Shown here in pieces: positions 27,109 to 35,711 of a DNA stretch of 64,000 bases. The DNA is from Methylovulum psychrotolerans (lineage in GTDB: Bacteria > Pseudomonadota > Gammaproteobacteria > Methylococcales > Methylomonadaceae). The notes under the pieces were generated by a model that was given only the letters and a program-made list of their open reading frames with translations, ran no database searches and was not told where the DNA came from. The stretch covers positions 181,989-245,988 of the forward strand of contig NZ_PGFZ01000002.1 of the NCBI RefSeq assembly GCF_002923755.1, given 5' to 3'. Position numbers and translations under genes: made by a program. Positions within the stretch are counted from its first letter, which is position 1. The number at the start of each line of letters is the position of its first letter.

Positions 27109-27966
27109 ATGAGCAATGCCTTAACTTTACCCGTTAACTTATCCGTCGGTACCTTTGATGCCTATTTGAATCTGGTCAAACAGATGCCAAAACTGTCATC
27201 CGAGCAAGAGCACGATTTAGCCGTAAAATACCGTGACCACGGCGACCTAGAAGCCGCACGGCAACTGGTTATGACTAACCTGCGTTTTGTCGTCCATGTT
27301 GCCAAAGGGTATAGCGGTTATGGTTTGTCGATGCCGGATATTGTCCAAGAAGGTAATGTCGGCCTGATGAAGGCTGTCAAACGCTTTGATCCCGATATGG
27401 GCGTACGTCTGGTGTCCTTTGCCGTGCATTGGATTAAGGCGGAAATCCACGAATATGTCATTAAAAACTGGGCTATCGTCAAAATTGCCACCACCAAAGC
27501 CCAACGTAAGCTGTTCTTTAATCTGCGCAAGTCTAAAGAGGATTTGGGTTGGTTGTCCAATAACGAAGCCGAAGCCATTGCCAACGATTTGGACGTGCAG
27601 TTAAGCAGCGTCTATGAAATGGAAAAACGCTTGGGCAACCGCGACATGTCTTTCGATATCAGCGACGACGAAGGCGACGACGACAGTTATATCGCTCCCG
27701 CCAGTTACTTGCAACAGCATGGTGCCGATCCGGCGCTGTTATTGGAAAATGCCGATTGGGGCGGTCATGAGCATGATCTTCTGCACGACGCAATGGCGAC
27801 CTTGGACGAGCGCAGCTTGGATATTGTCTCTAGCCGCTGGTTGGCGGACAAAAAAGCCACCTTGCATGAGTTGGCCGACCGTTATAATGTTTCCGCCGAG
27901 CGTATCCGCCAATTGGAGCAGAACGCGATGAAGAAATTGAAGGCGGCAGTCGTTTTGGCGGCTTGA
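27109..27966 (+). CDS. rpoH: RNA polymerase heat-shock sigma factor (sigma-32)
   Basis: 285 aa. Region 2 (NLRFVVHVAKGYSGYGL ... DIVQEGNVGLMKAVKRFDP), the RpoH box (QRKLFFNLRKSKED) and region 4.2 (TLHELADRYNVSAERIRQLE) identify sigma-32. The start at 27109 follows CGGGAGA; the frame is open further upstream through the CIRCE-like element. It directs heat-shock gene transcription. Confidence 0.97.
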   Translation: MSNALTLPVNLSVGTFDAYLNLVKQMPKLSSEQEHDLAVKYRDHGDLEAARQLVMTNLRFVVHVAKGYSGYGLSMPDIVQEGNVGLMKAVKRFDPDMGVRLVSFAVHWIKAEIHEYVIKNWAIVKIATTKAQRKLFFNLRKSKEDLGWLSNNEAEAIANDLDVQLSSVYEMEKRLGNRDMSFDISDDEGDDDSYIAPASYLQQHGADPALLLENADWGGHEHDLLHDAMATLDERSLDIVSSRWLADKKATLHELADRYNVSAERIRQLEQNAMKKLKAAVVLAA

Positions 27967-27988
27967 TAAACCTTCGCTTATTGGCGAT

Positions 27989-28026
27989 AAAAAAGGCCTG
28001 ACGGTGTTGCCGTCAGGCCTTTTTTT
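27989..28026 (+). terminator. Rho-independent terminator after rpoH
   Basis: AAAAGGCCTGACGG / CCGTCAGGCCTTTT stem with TGTTG loop and T-run. Confidence 0.9.
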
Positions 28027-28084
28027 ATGGGCTAAAGTGCAATCAAGCGGTTGCCCTGTACCTTTGCGCTGGTGAAGCGCCGGT

Positions 28085-28324
28085 TTAAACCGGATTCAAC
28101 AAATTAAACAAGGTCTGCGCCATTTCTGCCGCTTCATGGCCGATGGTGGTCAGATAACCGCCGTCGGCTTGGGTGGTCAGGCCTTTGCTGTGTAGGCGTT
28201 GGGCGGCGGCTACGGTGGCTGGGCTGGCGCTGGAGCTGTGGACTTTAAGGCCTGCCAGGGTGGTGTCCAGATTGTAACGGGCCAACAAGTTCAGTTCGTC
28301 AATGGTGTCTTGGGTATAATTCAT
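28085..28324 (-). CDS. TIGR02647 family protein
   Basis: 79 aa. The N-terminal ELNLLARYNLDTTLAGLKVH and central AAQRLHSKGLTTQADGGYLT match the small, uncharacterised TIGR02647 family of gammaproteobacteria. The pattern looks like a winged helix-turn-helix. Single gene, minus strand, with a CACGAGAATAA leader. Function unknown. Confidence 0.8.
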   Translation of the reverse strand: MNYTQDTIDELNLLARYNLDTTLAGLKVHSSSASPATVAAAQRLHSKGLTTQADGGYLTTIGHEAAEMAQTLFNLLNPV

Positions 28325-28480
28325 CGTTTATTCTCGTGTGGTGTGCCAAAACCTTTGCGGGTTTCGGCTGATATTAGGGTAGTGCTTACCCCGATGTTGC
28401 TTTTATTATTGTGAACCAATGCGCAAGTGGCGCAAGGATGGTGTACCGTACACCCTGACAGGGTTGTTTAGCAAGCACGT

Positions 28481-29452
28481 TTATACCACGCGGTCGGGTG
28501 GTTCGGTGCCGACAAAAAATGCCGCGATATTATTCAAGACCCTATTGCCCATCGCCACCCGCGTTTCTTCACTGGCACTGCCCAAATGCGGCAATAAGGT
28601 GACGTTATCCAGCCCCAAAAAGCCGGGGTTAAGGTTTGGCTCGCCTTCGTAAACATCCAGGCCTGCGCCGGCAATCCAGCGTTCTGTTAAGGCTTTAATC
28701 AAGGCATTGCTGTCCACTACGTCGCCACGCGCGGTGTTAATCAAGTGCGCGGACGGGCGCATCAGTTTCAGGCGTTGTTCGTTCAGCAGGTGTTTGGTGG
28801 CCGCGCCGCCGGGGCAATGCAATGATACGAAATGGGCTTCCGTTAACAATTCTTCGACGCTATGGCAGCGTACCGCTTGCAATTCTTCGACGATTGCCGG
28901 ATCGGGCGTAGACGGCACATAAAAGAGGATTTTCATGCCGAAGCCGTGGTGGGCTTTACGCGCCATTGCTTGGGCGATACGGCCAAAGCCGATCAGGCCT
29001 AGGGTTTTGCCGGTGACTTTTTGCCCTACCAGTTGCGTAGGCCCCCAGCCTGTCCATTGTCCATTCAGGATGAGCCGTTCACCTTCGGCGGCGCGGCGTG
29101 CGGACATCAGCAGCAACAGCATGGCGATGTCGGCGGTGCAGTCGGTGAGGACATGGGGGGTATTGGTGACGGCGATGCCGTGTGCCTTGGCGGCGTTAAT
29201 GTCGATATTGTTATAGCCCACGCCAAAGTTGCCGATGATTTGCACCCGCCGGTTTTCTACACCGATAATGTCTGCGGTAATCGGGTCGGTGACGGTGGGC
29301 AATAAGGCATCGGCGGTTTGCATGGCGAGCTTGAGTTGCTCGGCGTTCATGGGGATGTCGGATTCGTTGAGTTGCACGTCGTACAAGTCTTTAAGCTGGG
29401 TTTCGACTTCGGCGGGCCAGCGGCGGGTGACGATGATTTTGGGTTTGTTCAT
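28481..29452 (-). CDS. hprA: Hydroxypyruvate reductase / glycerate dehydrogenase
   Basis: 323 aa D-2-hydroxyacid dehydrogenase. In the serine cycle it reduces hydroxypyruvate to D-glycerate with NAD(P)H. Nucleotide-binding GLIGFGRIAQAMA at about 150, catalytic Arg in NTARGDVVD, Glu in DVYEGEP and His in LLPHLGSAS. Role assigned from the neighbouring sgaA, mcl and mtk genes. Its ATG overlaps the stop of a decayed HEPN-type gene (29449-29874). Confidence 0.92.
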   Translation of the reverse strand: MNKPKIIVTRRWPAEVETQLKDLYDVQLNESDIPMNAEQLKLAMQTADALLPTVTDPITADIIGVENRRVQIIGNFGVGYNNIDINAAKAHGIAVTNTPHVLTDCTADIAMLLLLMSARRAAEGERLILNGQWTGWGPTQLVGQKVTGKTLGLIGFGRIAQAMARKAHHGFGMKILFYVPSTPDPAIVEELQAVRCHSVEELLTEAHFVSLHCPGGAATKHLLNEQRLKLMRPSAHLINTARGDVVDSNALIKALTERWIAGAGLDVYEGEPNLNPGFLGLDNVTLLPHLGSASEETRVAMGNRVLNNIAAFFVGTEPPDRVV

Positions 29453-29874
29453 GGATGAGGCTCCGTATTTTTAAGGGCTTCAAGTTTGGCAAGCAAGCTT
29501 TTGACTGCATGGAAGTGTTGGGCAGCTTCGGCACGATTGATATGCAAATGAATGTCGTAGTCGGCTTTGGTGCGTTTGTTTCGGCGTTGTCGGATGAATC
29601 CGCCTAATCTTTGTCAATGGTTGTTGTCATGTCGTTCACATTTAATGAAGACTTTTTCGTGGCTTCCTAGTTGCTGGTATGCCGATTCATCTATAGGGAT
29701 AGGGAGTTGCGGCAATGTCCTAGCTTAATAAAAATACCGCGTAGCATGAGCGGCTTATTAAGTTTCTAAAATCTATTTCCGTGCTGTTGGAATTATTCAG
29801 CAGGGCTTCGGCGGATTTAAAAAAGTCCTTAAATAATAAGCCAGTATCCAGATAACGCAAGGTTATTTTGATAC
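29449..29874 (-). pseudogene. Decayed HEPN-domain protein gene
   Basis: Read on the minus strand, 29874-29720 gives a frame with FKDFFKSAEALLNN and NLISRSCYAVFLLS, then a TAG at 29720-29722. The match continues one base out of frame from about 29722 with SAYQQLGSHEKVFIKCER, meets a TGA at 29614-29616, then reads RRNKRTKADYDIHLHINRAE and ends at 29449. SRxYYAxF and RxKADYD blocks are the landmarks of the HEPN/UPF0332 family, which includes toxin and antitoxin components. At least one frameshift and one stop indicate a pseudogene. The last codons overlap the hprA start. My own translation; homology not computed. Confidence 0.6.
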
Positions 29875-29903
29875 TGGCCCAATTAAAACCCAAAAACGCT
29901 GAG

Positions 29904-29928
29904 CCGAGGCGCCCTCACGCCGCCTCGG
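29904..29928 (-). terminator. Hairpin downstream of sgaA
   Basis: CCGAGGCG-(9 nt)-CGCCTCGG, 29 nt beyond the sgaA stop. On the minus strand it is followed by a T-rich tract with interruptions, so a moderate terminator is likely. The remaining part of this gap (29875-29903 and 29929-29956) holds nothing else. Confidence 0.5.
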
Positions 29929-29956
29929 ATCTTAAGCTTTGTTGCGGATTTTGTAA

Positions 29957-31123
29957 CTATTTCGCCGTCGCGCGATAATACTCAATCGCCGCCGCGACAC
30001 CGCTACCGGGTTGGATGGCAAAACCGCAATCCAGCAACGCCATTTCTACGCCCGCAATTGCGCCGAGCATGGATACGTCGTTCATATCGCCGACATGGCC
30101 GATACGGAACACTTTACCCGCCAATTCGGATAGGCCTGCACCCAGCGAAATATTGTATTTGCTGAACGCGGTGCTGATGACCAGACGCGCGTCTTTGTCT
30201 TCAGGCACGACCACCGCTGTGACGGTGTTGGACTCAAAGCCTGGATGGGCGCATAAGCCTAAGCCCCACGCAGCGACTGCTTTGCGTGTGCCTTCTGCAA
30301 GGCGGAAATGGCGGGCGTAGACATTTTCCATGCCTTCTTCCAGCAACAGGTCTAAGGCTTTGCGTAAACCGTACAGGATAGGCAGGTTAGGCGTGTAAGG
30401 GGTATATCCGGCGGCGTTGTTGGTCATTTGGTCTTTTAAGTCCAAAAAGCACCGTGGGTAGGTTGAGGTTTCCACGGCTTGCAGGGCTTTTTGGCTGAAT
30501 GCCAAGAACGCGCCGCCCGCAGGCAGCATAAAGCCTTTTTGTGAGCCGCTGATTGCACCGTCCACACCCCATTCGTCCATGCGGAAGTCCAAGCTGGCGA
30601 TAGAGCTTACGCCGTCAACAAACAAAAAAGCGGGGTGGTTGGCTGCGTCCATCGCTTTACGCACCCCGCCAATGTCGCTGGTGACACCGGTGGCGGTTTC
30701 GTTATGGGTGGCTAACACAGCTTTAATGTCGTGGTTAGTGTCTTCTTTCAGGCGGGCTTCCAGCTTGTCTAAGGGAATGCCTTTGCCCCAAGTTTCTTGG
30801 TGGATTTCGACATCAAAGCCTAGGCGTTTCGCCATTTCCGCCCACAAGTGGCTGAATTGGCCGAAGCGGTAGATCAAGACCTTATCGCCAGGGTTTAAGG
30901 TGTTGGTCAGCGCCACTTCCCAACCTGCCGTGCCCGTGGCCGGAAAAATAAAGGCTTGTCCGGTTTCGGTGTTAAAGATTTTTTTCAAATCTTGTAATAA
31001 GGGGGTCAGCAATTTGGGGAACACCGGCGAGCGGTGGTCTTCCATGGTGACGTGCATGGCGTTCAGCACTTCGTTAGGGACGTTAGTCGGGCCTGGGATA
31101 TAAAGGTGGTTACGACCAGCCAT
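29957..31123 (-). CDS. sgaA: Serine-glyoxylate aminotransferase
   Basis: 388 aa class V aminotransferase. It converts serine and glyoxylate to hydroxypyruvate and glycine in the serine cycle. The N-terminal RNHLYIPGPTNVP and the PLP-lysine segment SGSQKGFMLPAG are characteristic. The start at 31123 follows AAGAGGAAT; the frame is open to 31177. Transcribed toward hprA with the HEPN remnant and a hairpin in between. Confidence 0.95.
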   Translation of the reverse strand: MAGRNHLYIPGPTNVPNEVLNAMHVTMEDHRSPVFPKLLTPLLQDLKKIFNTETGQAFIFPATGTAGWEVALTNTLNPGDKVLIYRFGQFSHLWAEMAKRLGFDVEIHQETWGKGIPLDKLEARLKEDTNHDIKAVLATHNETATGVTSDIGGVRKAMDAANHPAFLFVDGVSSIASLDFRMDEWGVDGAISGSQKGFMLPAGGAFLAFSQKALQAVETSTYPRCFLDLKDQMTNNAAGYTPYTPNLPILYGLRKALDLLLEEGMENVYARHFRLAEGTRKAVAAWGLGLCAHPGFESNTVTAVVVPEDKDARLVISTAFSKYNISLGAGLSELAGKVFRIGHVGDMNDVSMLGAIAGVEMALLDCGFAIQPGSGVAAAIEYYRATAK

Positions 31124-31161
31124 GGGGATTCCTCTTGTAAATGTAAGGTTAAGTAAGGGCG

Positions 31162-31199
31162 TGCCGCGCCGTACCACGGGGTAGCCGTGCGGCGCGGCA
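31162..31199 (-). other. Long GC-rich hairpin in the sgaA leader
   Basis: TGCCGCGCCG pairs perfectly with CGGCGCGGCA, and inside it CACGG pairs with CCGTG. The structure ends 39 nt upstream of the sgaA start, in the transcribed leader. No T-tract. It could stabilise or regulate the message; function unknown. Confidence 0.55.
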
Positions 31200-31225
31200 G
31201 TGCGGACAGGTGCAGGTGGTTGACT

Positions 31226-31282
31226 TTATTTAAAAAAATAGGCCAACTGCCAGCCCTAAGTATAAGGCCGTTGGCAGTTTTT
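31226..31282. terminator. Bidirectional terminator-like hairpin between sgaA and mcl
   Basis: AACTGCCA (31245-31252) pairs with TGGCAGTT (31272-31279). T-runs flank it on both strands (TTTTT on plus at 31278-31282; seven T on minus at 31232-31238 region). On the minus strand it sits inside the expected sgaA leader, so it may act as an attenuator. Confidence 0.5.
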
Positions 31283-31368
31283 AATAAAGTCTCAGCAAAA
31301 AAACGAGCAATGATGACATAGCCACTGCCAATCGGCAAGATTTCATTGACGATTTCTCGCGGTAACAA

Positions 31369-31396
31369 TTGACTTTACGGTGTCTGAAAGTAGAAT
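31369..31396 (+). promoter_or_regulatory. Sigma-70 promoter of the mcl-mtkAB operon
   Basis: TTGACT, 16-nt spacer, TAGAAT. Expected start near 31404, about 85 nt upstream of mcl. Confidence 0.7.
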
Positions 31397-31488
31397 GGGC
31401 GATTTATTTGTTTCTGGGGTATGCCAGAATTATTTTTTTCAGGTACTGCTGGTCAGTACGTTAACACCCAAAAAGCAGGAATGTACAG

Positions 31489-32439
31489 ATGAGTCACACT
31501 TTATATACAGCGTCAGTCCAACGGGTACAGCGCTGCGAATTGGCTGTTCCGGGTTCTAACCCCGATATGTTCGAAAAAGCGATGAAGAGTGGCGCGGATT
31601 TTATTTTTTTGGATTTGGAAGATGCGGTCGCCCCTGACGACAAGCTACGCGCCAGAAAGAACATCATCGAGGCCATTAACGATTTGGATTGGCAAGGTCA
31701 TGGCGTGACCGTTTCCGTGCGCATCAATGGCCTGGATACCCAGTATATGGTGCGTGACGTAGTGGATTTGGTCGAACAGGCCGGCAGTAAGATCGACACG
31801 ATTTTGATTCCGAAAGTCGGCGTTTATGCTGATGTGTACATGGTCGAAGCTATGCTCAACCAATTGGAAATGCAGCAAGGCCTGAAAAATAAAATCGGCA
31901 TTGAAGCCTTGATTGAAACCGCCTTAGGTATGGCCAATGTCGAAGATATTGCCCGCCAAGGCGCGTGTGGACGTTTAGAAGCCCTGCATTTTGGCGTTGC
32001 CGATTATGCCGCCAGCAACCGCGCCCGCACGACGAATATCGGCGGCCTTAACCCTGATTATCCGGGCGACCAATGGCACGCGGCCATCAGCCGTATGACC
32101 GTGGCCTGCCGCGCTTATGGCTTGCGCCCTATTGACGGCCCCTTCGGCGATTTTAAAGACCCTGACGGTTATGTGGCGGCGGCTAAACGGGCGGCGGCTT
32201 TAGGTTGCGAAGGCAAGTGGGCTATCCATCCTTCGCAAGTGGCGTTGGCTAACGACGTGTTTACCCCGCCTGCGGCAGAAGTTGAAAAAGCCAAACGCAT
32301 TTTGGTGGCTCTGCAAGAAGCGGCGGCACAAGGCAAGGGTGCGGCAGCGTTAGACGGGCGCTTGATTGATGCCGCTTCGGAACGGATGGCCAATAACGTG
32401 GTAAAAGCGGCAGAAGCGATTGCGGCGAAACAAAAATAA
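31489..32439 (+). CDS. mcl: Malyl-CoA lyase (CitE-like)
   Basis: 316 aa. Cleaves L-malyl-CoA to glyoxylate and acetyl-CoA, the closing step of the serine cycle. Family marks: CELAVPGSNPDMFEKA near the N-terminus, FIFLDLEDAVAPDDK with the metal Asp/Glu, VRINGLDT and GIEALIETALGM with the catalytic Glu. Start has AGGAATG upstream. First gene of an apparent mcl-mtkA-mtkB operon, 58 nt before mtkA. Confidence 0.95.
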   Translation: MSHTLYTASVQRVQRCELAVPGSNPDMFEKAMKSGADFIFLDLEDAVAPDDKLRARKNIIEAINDLDWQGHGVTVSVRINGLDTQYMVRDVVDLVEQAGSKIDTILIPKVGVYADVYMVEAMLNQLEMQQGLKNKIGIEALIETALGMANVEDIARQGACGRLEALHFGVADYAASNRARTTNIGGLNPDYPGDQWHAAISRMTVACRAYGLRPIDGPFGDFKDPDGYVAAAKRAAALGCEGKWAIHPSQVALANDVFTPPAAEVEKAKRILVALQEAAAQGKGAAALDGRLIDAASERMANNVVKAAEAIAAKQK

Positions 32440-32497
32440 TTATTTTGGCAGGTGACGGTAGTGGCATCTGCATTCAACTAGACATAAAGGAGATGCT

Positions 32498-33685
32498 GTG
32501 GATATTCATGAGTATCAAGCAAAAGAAATTTTAAGCGGTTACGGTATCAAAACCGCTGAAGGGGGCTTAGCGTATAGTCCTGAAGATGCGGTGCAACGTG
32601 CCAGAGAAATCGGCGGTCATGTTTGGGCGGTTAAGGCTCAGATCCATTCGGGCGCGCGCGGTAAGGCAGGTGGCATTAAAATCTGCAAAACGCATGATGA
32701 AGTCGAAGCTGCCGCCGAAGCTCTGTTAGGTAAACGTTTGGTCACGCATCAGACCGGCCCTGCGGGTAAGGTTTGCGCCCGTTTGTATATTGAAGCGGGT
32801 ACTGATATTGCCAAAGAATTGTATTTTTGCTTTCTGGTCGACCGTAGTTCTGAGCGTATTGTGATGGTCGGCTCCGCCCAAGGCGGTATGGATATTGAAG
32901 AGTTGGCGGTGACCAATCCTGAAGCCATCACCAAAATTTATATTGAACCTGCGGTTGGCCTGCAAGATTATCAGGCGAGGGAAATGGCCTTTGCCTTAGG
33001 GTTGGATGCCGAAATCATCAGCCATGCGGTTAAAACCATCAAAGGCTGTTACCGCGCCCTGCGTGATTTGGATGCCAGTATGTTGGAGATCAACCCCTTG
33101 GTCATCACCCGCAATAATGAGTTGCTGGCTTTGGATGCGAAAATGGGCTTTGATGAGAACGCCCTGTTCCGGCAACTGAAAATCTCCGAATTGCGTGATA
33201 AGACCCAAGAAGACCCCCGCGAAACCGCTGCCGCTGACCGTGGCTTAAGCTATGTCGGCCTGGATGGCGACATCGGCTGTATGATTAACGGCGCGGGCTT
33301 GGCAATGGCGACAATGGACATGATTAAGTTGGCGGGCGGTGAGCCAGCCAATTTCTTGGACGTGGGCGGTGGCGCTTCCGCTGAACGTACCGAGAAAGCT
33401 TTCCGTTTGGTACTGGCGGATAAAAACGTCAAAGCCATGCTGGTCAATATTTTTGCGGGTATTAACCGTTGCGATTGGATTGCCGAAGGGGTGGTGCAGG
33501 CGGTCAGAAAAATTGATATGAAAGTGCCGCTGATCGTCAGATTATCCGGTACAAACGTCGAAGAAGGCCAACGGATCATTAAGGAAAGCGGCTTGCCTAT
33601 CATCACCGCTGAAACGTTGGCTGAAGCGGCGGAAAAGGCCGTACAAGCGCGTAATGAAGTTGTTGCCCGTACTACAGCGGCTTAA
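32498..33685 (+). CDS. mtkA: Malate thiokinase beta subunit (ATP-grasp)
   Basis: 395 aa succinyl-CoA ligase beta-like protein. With MtkB it makes malyl-CoA from malate, CoA and ATP. N-terminus [19 protein letters not shown]-grasp domain ([17 protein letters not shown]) and C-terminal CoA-ligase domain ([34 protein letters not shown]). GTG start with a strong AAAGGAG box. Assigned as malate rather than succinate ligase by its link with mcl. Confidence 0.93.
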   Translation: MDIHEYQAKEILSGYGIKTAEGGLAYSPEDAVQRAREIGGHVWAVKAQIHSGARGKAGGIKICKTHDEVEAAAEALLGKRLVTHQTGPAGKVCARLYIEAGTDIAKELYFCFLVDRSSERIVMVGSAQGGMDIEELAVTNPEAITKIYIEPAVGLQDYQAREMAFALGLDAEIISHAVKTIKGCYRALRDLDASMLEINPLVITRNNELLALDAKMGFDENALFRQLKISELRDKTQEDPRETAAADRGLSYVGLDGDIGCMINGAGLAMATMDMIKLAGGEPANFLDVGGGASAERTEKAFRLVLADKNVKAMLVNIFAGINRCDWIAEGVVQAVRKIDMKVPLIVRLSGTNVEEGQRIIKESGLPIITAETLAEAAEKAVQARNEVVARTTAA

Positions 33686-33694
33686 GGAAATATT

Positions 33695-34582
33695 ATGGCT
33701 ATTTTAATTAACGAAACCACCCGCATCATCGTTCAAGGCTTTACCGGAAAAATCGGCAGTTTTCATGCCCAAGACATGCTTAACTATGGCTCGCAAGTCG
33801 TCGGTGGCGTTACCCCCGGGAAAGGCGGCCAAACCCATTTAGGTTTGCCTGTGTTTAATACGGTCAAAGAGGCCGTTCAACAAGTTGGCGCGGAAGCCAG
33901 CATCGTCTTTGTACCGCCCGCGTTTGCCGCCGATTCCATTATGGAAGCCGCTGATGCAGGCATTAAATACTGTGTGGCGATTACTGACGGTATCCCTACC
34001 CAAGACATGATGACGGTGAAAAACTTCCTGCGCCGCTTCCCGAAAGAACAGCGCATGGTGTTGACCGGTCCTAACTGTGCTGGCACCATCAGCCCAGGCC
34101 GCTCCATGCTGGGCATTATGCCGGGGCATATTTATCAGCAAGGCAATGTCGGTATTGTTGGCCGTTCAGGTACTTTAGGTTATGAGGCCGCTGACCAGCT
34201 CAAACGTTTGGGTATCGGTATTTCCACCTCAGTCGGTATCGGCGGCGACCCGATTAACGGCAGCTCGCACCGCGATATTCTGGAAATGTTTGAGGCAGAC
34301 CCGGAGACTAAAGTGGTGGTGATGATCGGCGAAATCGGCGGTCCGCAAGAAGTGGAAGCCGGGTTGTGGGCGCGGGACAATATGACCAAGCCGGTTGTGG
34401 CATATATTGCCGGTTTGACCGCCCCCGAAGGCCGTCGCATGGGCCATGCCGGGGCGATTATTTCCTCGGCGGGCGAAAGCGCGGCGGAAAAAGTCGCTAT
34501 GCTGAGGGAGTTGGGCGTAATTATCAGCCCGACCCCGGCGGCGATGGGCGCGACTGTGGCGGAAGTATTGGCTAAGCTGTAA
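33695..34582 (+). CDS. mtkB: Malate thiokinase alpha subunit
   Basis: 295 aa succinyl-CoA ligase alpha-like. CoA-binding Rossmann half (IIVQGFTGKIGSFHAQDML), a Gly-rich loop (GRSGTLGYEAADQL) and the phospho-histidine loop GRRMGHAGAII. Partner of MtkA, 9 nt downstream of it with AAGGAAA in between. Phosphoenolpyruvate carboxylase, often linked in methylotrophs, is not in this window. Confidence 0.93.
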   Translation: MAILINETTRIIVQGFTGKIGSFHAQDMLNYGSQVVGGVTPGKGGQTHLGLPVFNTVKEAVQQVGAEASIVFVPPAFAADSIMEAADAGIKYCVAITDGIPTQDMMTVKNFLRRFPKEQRMVLTGPNCAGTISPGRSMLGIMPGHIYQQGNVGIVGRSGTLGYEAADQLKRLGIGISTSVGIGGDPINGSSHRDILEMFEADPETKVVVMIGEIGGPQEVEAGLWARDNMTKPVVAYIAGLTAPEGRRMGHAGAIISSAGESAAEKVAMLRELGVIISPTPAAMGATVAEVLAKL

Positions 34583-34633
34583 AAATCGCTGGAAATAAGC
34601 CTATTGCGCTGTATGGTGCGGTAGCAGGGTGAT

Positions 34634-34671
34634 GAAAAAGGGGTAAAACGTCTGTTTTACTCCTTTTTTTT
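34634..34671 (+). terminator. Rho-independent terminator after mtkB
   Basis: AAAAAGGGGTAAAAC pairs with GTTTTACTCCTTTTT (one G-T) around GTCT, followed by T's. Confidence 0.85.
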
Positions 34672-34730
34672 GTCTGAATTTTGGTGGCTTGCGTTTTAAG
34701 GCATATTAAAAATCGCCAAGCCTTAAATAG

Positions 34731-34761
34731 TTTGTTATATATATAACAAAAAAGTTATAAT
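34731..34761 (+). promoter_or_regulatory. Palindromic operator and promoter of the chr operon
   Basis: TTTGTTATATATATAACAAA (34731-34750) is a perfect 20-bp palindrome overlapping the -35 (TTGTTA, 34732-34737). The -10 TATAAT is at 34756-34761 after an 18-nt spacer. Only 6 nt separate the -10 from the chrB ATG at 34768, so transcription should start at or beside the start codon. Confidence 0.75.
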
Positions 34762-34767
34762 AAAGAC

Positions 34768-35706
34768 ATGAATACTTTATTGTTGATTATCTCTCTTTCC
34801 ACCGACAACACCGCCGGACGGATGCGGGCGTGGCGGGCTATTAAAGCGTCGGGCGCGGCGGTGTTGCGTGACGGGGTTTATCTGTTGCCGGAGCAGCTTG
34901 CGTGTCTGACGGCTTTCCAAGCGGTGCAGGCCGATGTGCAGCGCTGTGGCGGCACGGCTTATCTGCTGAAAATAGCGGCCTTGGACGAGGCGATGGATTT
35001 GCCCGCGCTCTTCCGGCGTGACGGCGATTATGCCGTGTTGTTACAGGCTATTCAGGCGGAGCGGCAGGGCGTGGCGGCGGGTTTACCCCCCGATATTTTG
35101 AAAAAAACTGCCAAGCTGCGTAAAGAGTTTACGCAATTGGCCGCGATTGATTTTTTCCCCAATGCTGCGCAACAGCAAGTCGGTGCCGCCTTAGCCGAGC
35201 TTGATAGTGCTATCCGGCGGTTGGTTGCACCTGATGAGCCTCAGCCTACCGATGCGGTGCTGGCACCGTTACGTTGCGCCGATTATCAAAACCGTTTGTG
35301 GGCGACACGTTGCCGACCGTGGGCAGACCGTTTGGCCTGTGCGTGGCTGATCCGCCGCTTTATTGACCCGCAAGCGCGGTTTGTGTGGTTGGAAACGCCG
35401 TCGGCTTGTCCGCCGGAGGCTTTGGGGTTTGATTTTGACGGCGCGGCGTTTACCCATGTCGGCTCTTACGTCAGCTTTGAGGTGTTATTAATCCGTTTTC
35501 AGCTAGAGACGGCCGCCTTGAAGCGCTTGGCGGCTCTAGTGCATTATTTGGATGTCGGCGGCGTACAGGTCGCCGAAGCTAGCGGTGTGGAATCGGTATT
35601 GAAGGGCTTGTCGGCAACGTTTAACGATGACGGGCAACTTTTGGCGGCGGCCAGCGGCGTGTTTGACGGTCTGCTGGCGGCTTTTGCAATGGCAACAGAG
35701 GAGTAA
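34768..35706 (+). CDS. chrB: Chromate resistance regulator ChrB
   Basis: 312 aa, two domains: an N-terminal ChrB domain (residues about 1-165, beginning TLLLIISLSTDNTAGRMRAWRAIKA-type sequence) and a C-terminal ChrB_C domain (TRCRPWADRLACAWLIRRFI, FTHVGSYVSFEVLL). ChrB proteins sense chromate and control chrA. There is no Shine-Dalgarno box, and the promoter position points to a leaderless message. chrA follows after 5 nt. Confidence 0.9.
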   Translation: MNTLLLIISLSTDNTAGRMRAWRAIKASGAAVLRDGVYLLPEQLACLTAFQAVQADVQRCGGTAYLLKIAALDEAMDLPALFRRDGDYAVLLQAIQAERQGVAAGLPPDILKKTAKLRKEFTQLAAIDFFPNAAQQQVGAALAELDSAIRRLVAPDEPQPTDAVLAPLRCADYQNRLWATRCRPWADRLACAWLIRRFIDPQARFVWLETPSACPPEALGFDFDGAAFTHVGSYVSFEVLLIRFQLETAALKRLAALVHYLDVGGVQVAEASGVESVLKGLSATFNDDGQLLAAASGVFDGLLAAFAMATEE

Positions 35707-35711
35707 GGGGA

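Noticed and set aside
31063-31368. 101-codon minus-strand frame across the sgaA leader
   Set aside because: It overlaps the sgaA start in another frame and crosses both hairpins; composition does not suggest a protein.
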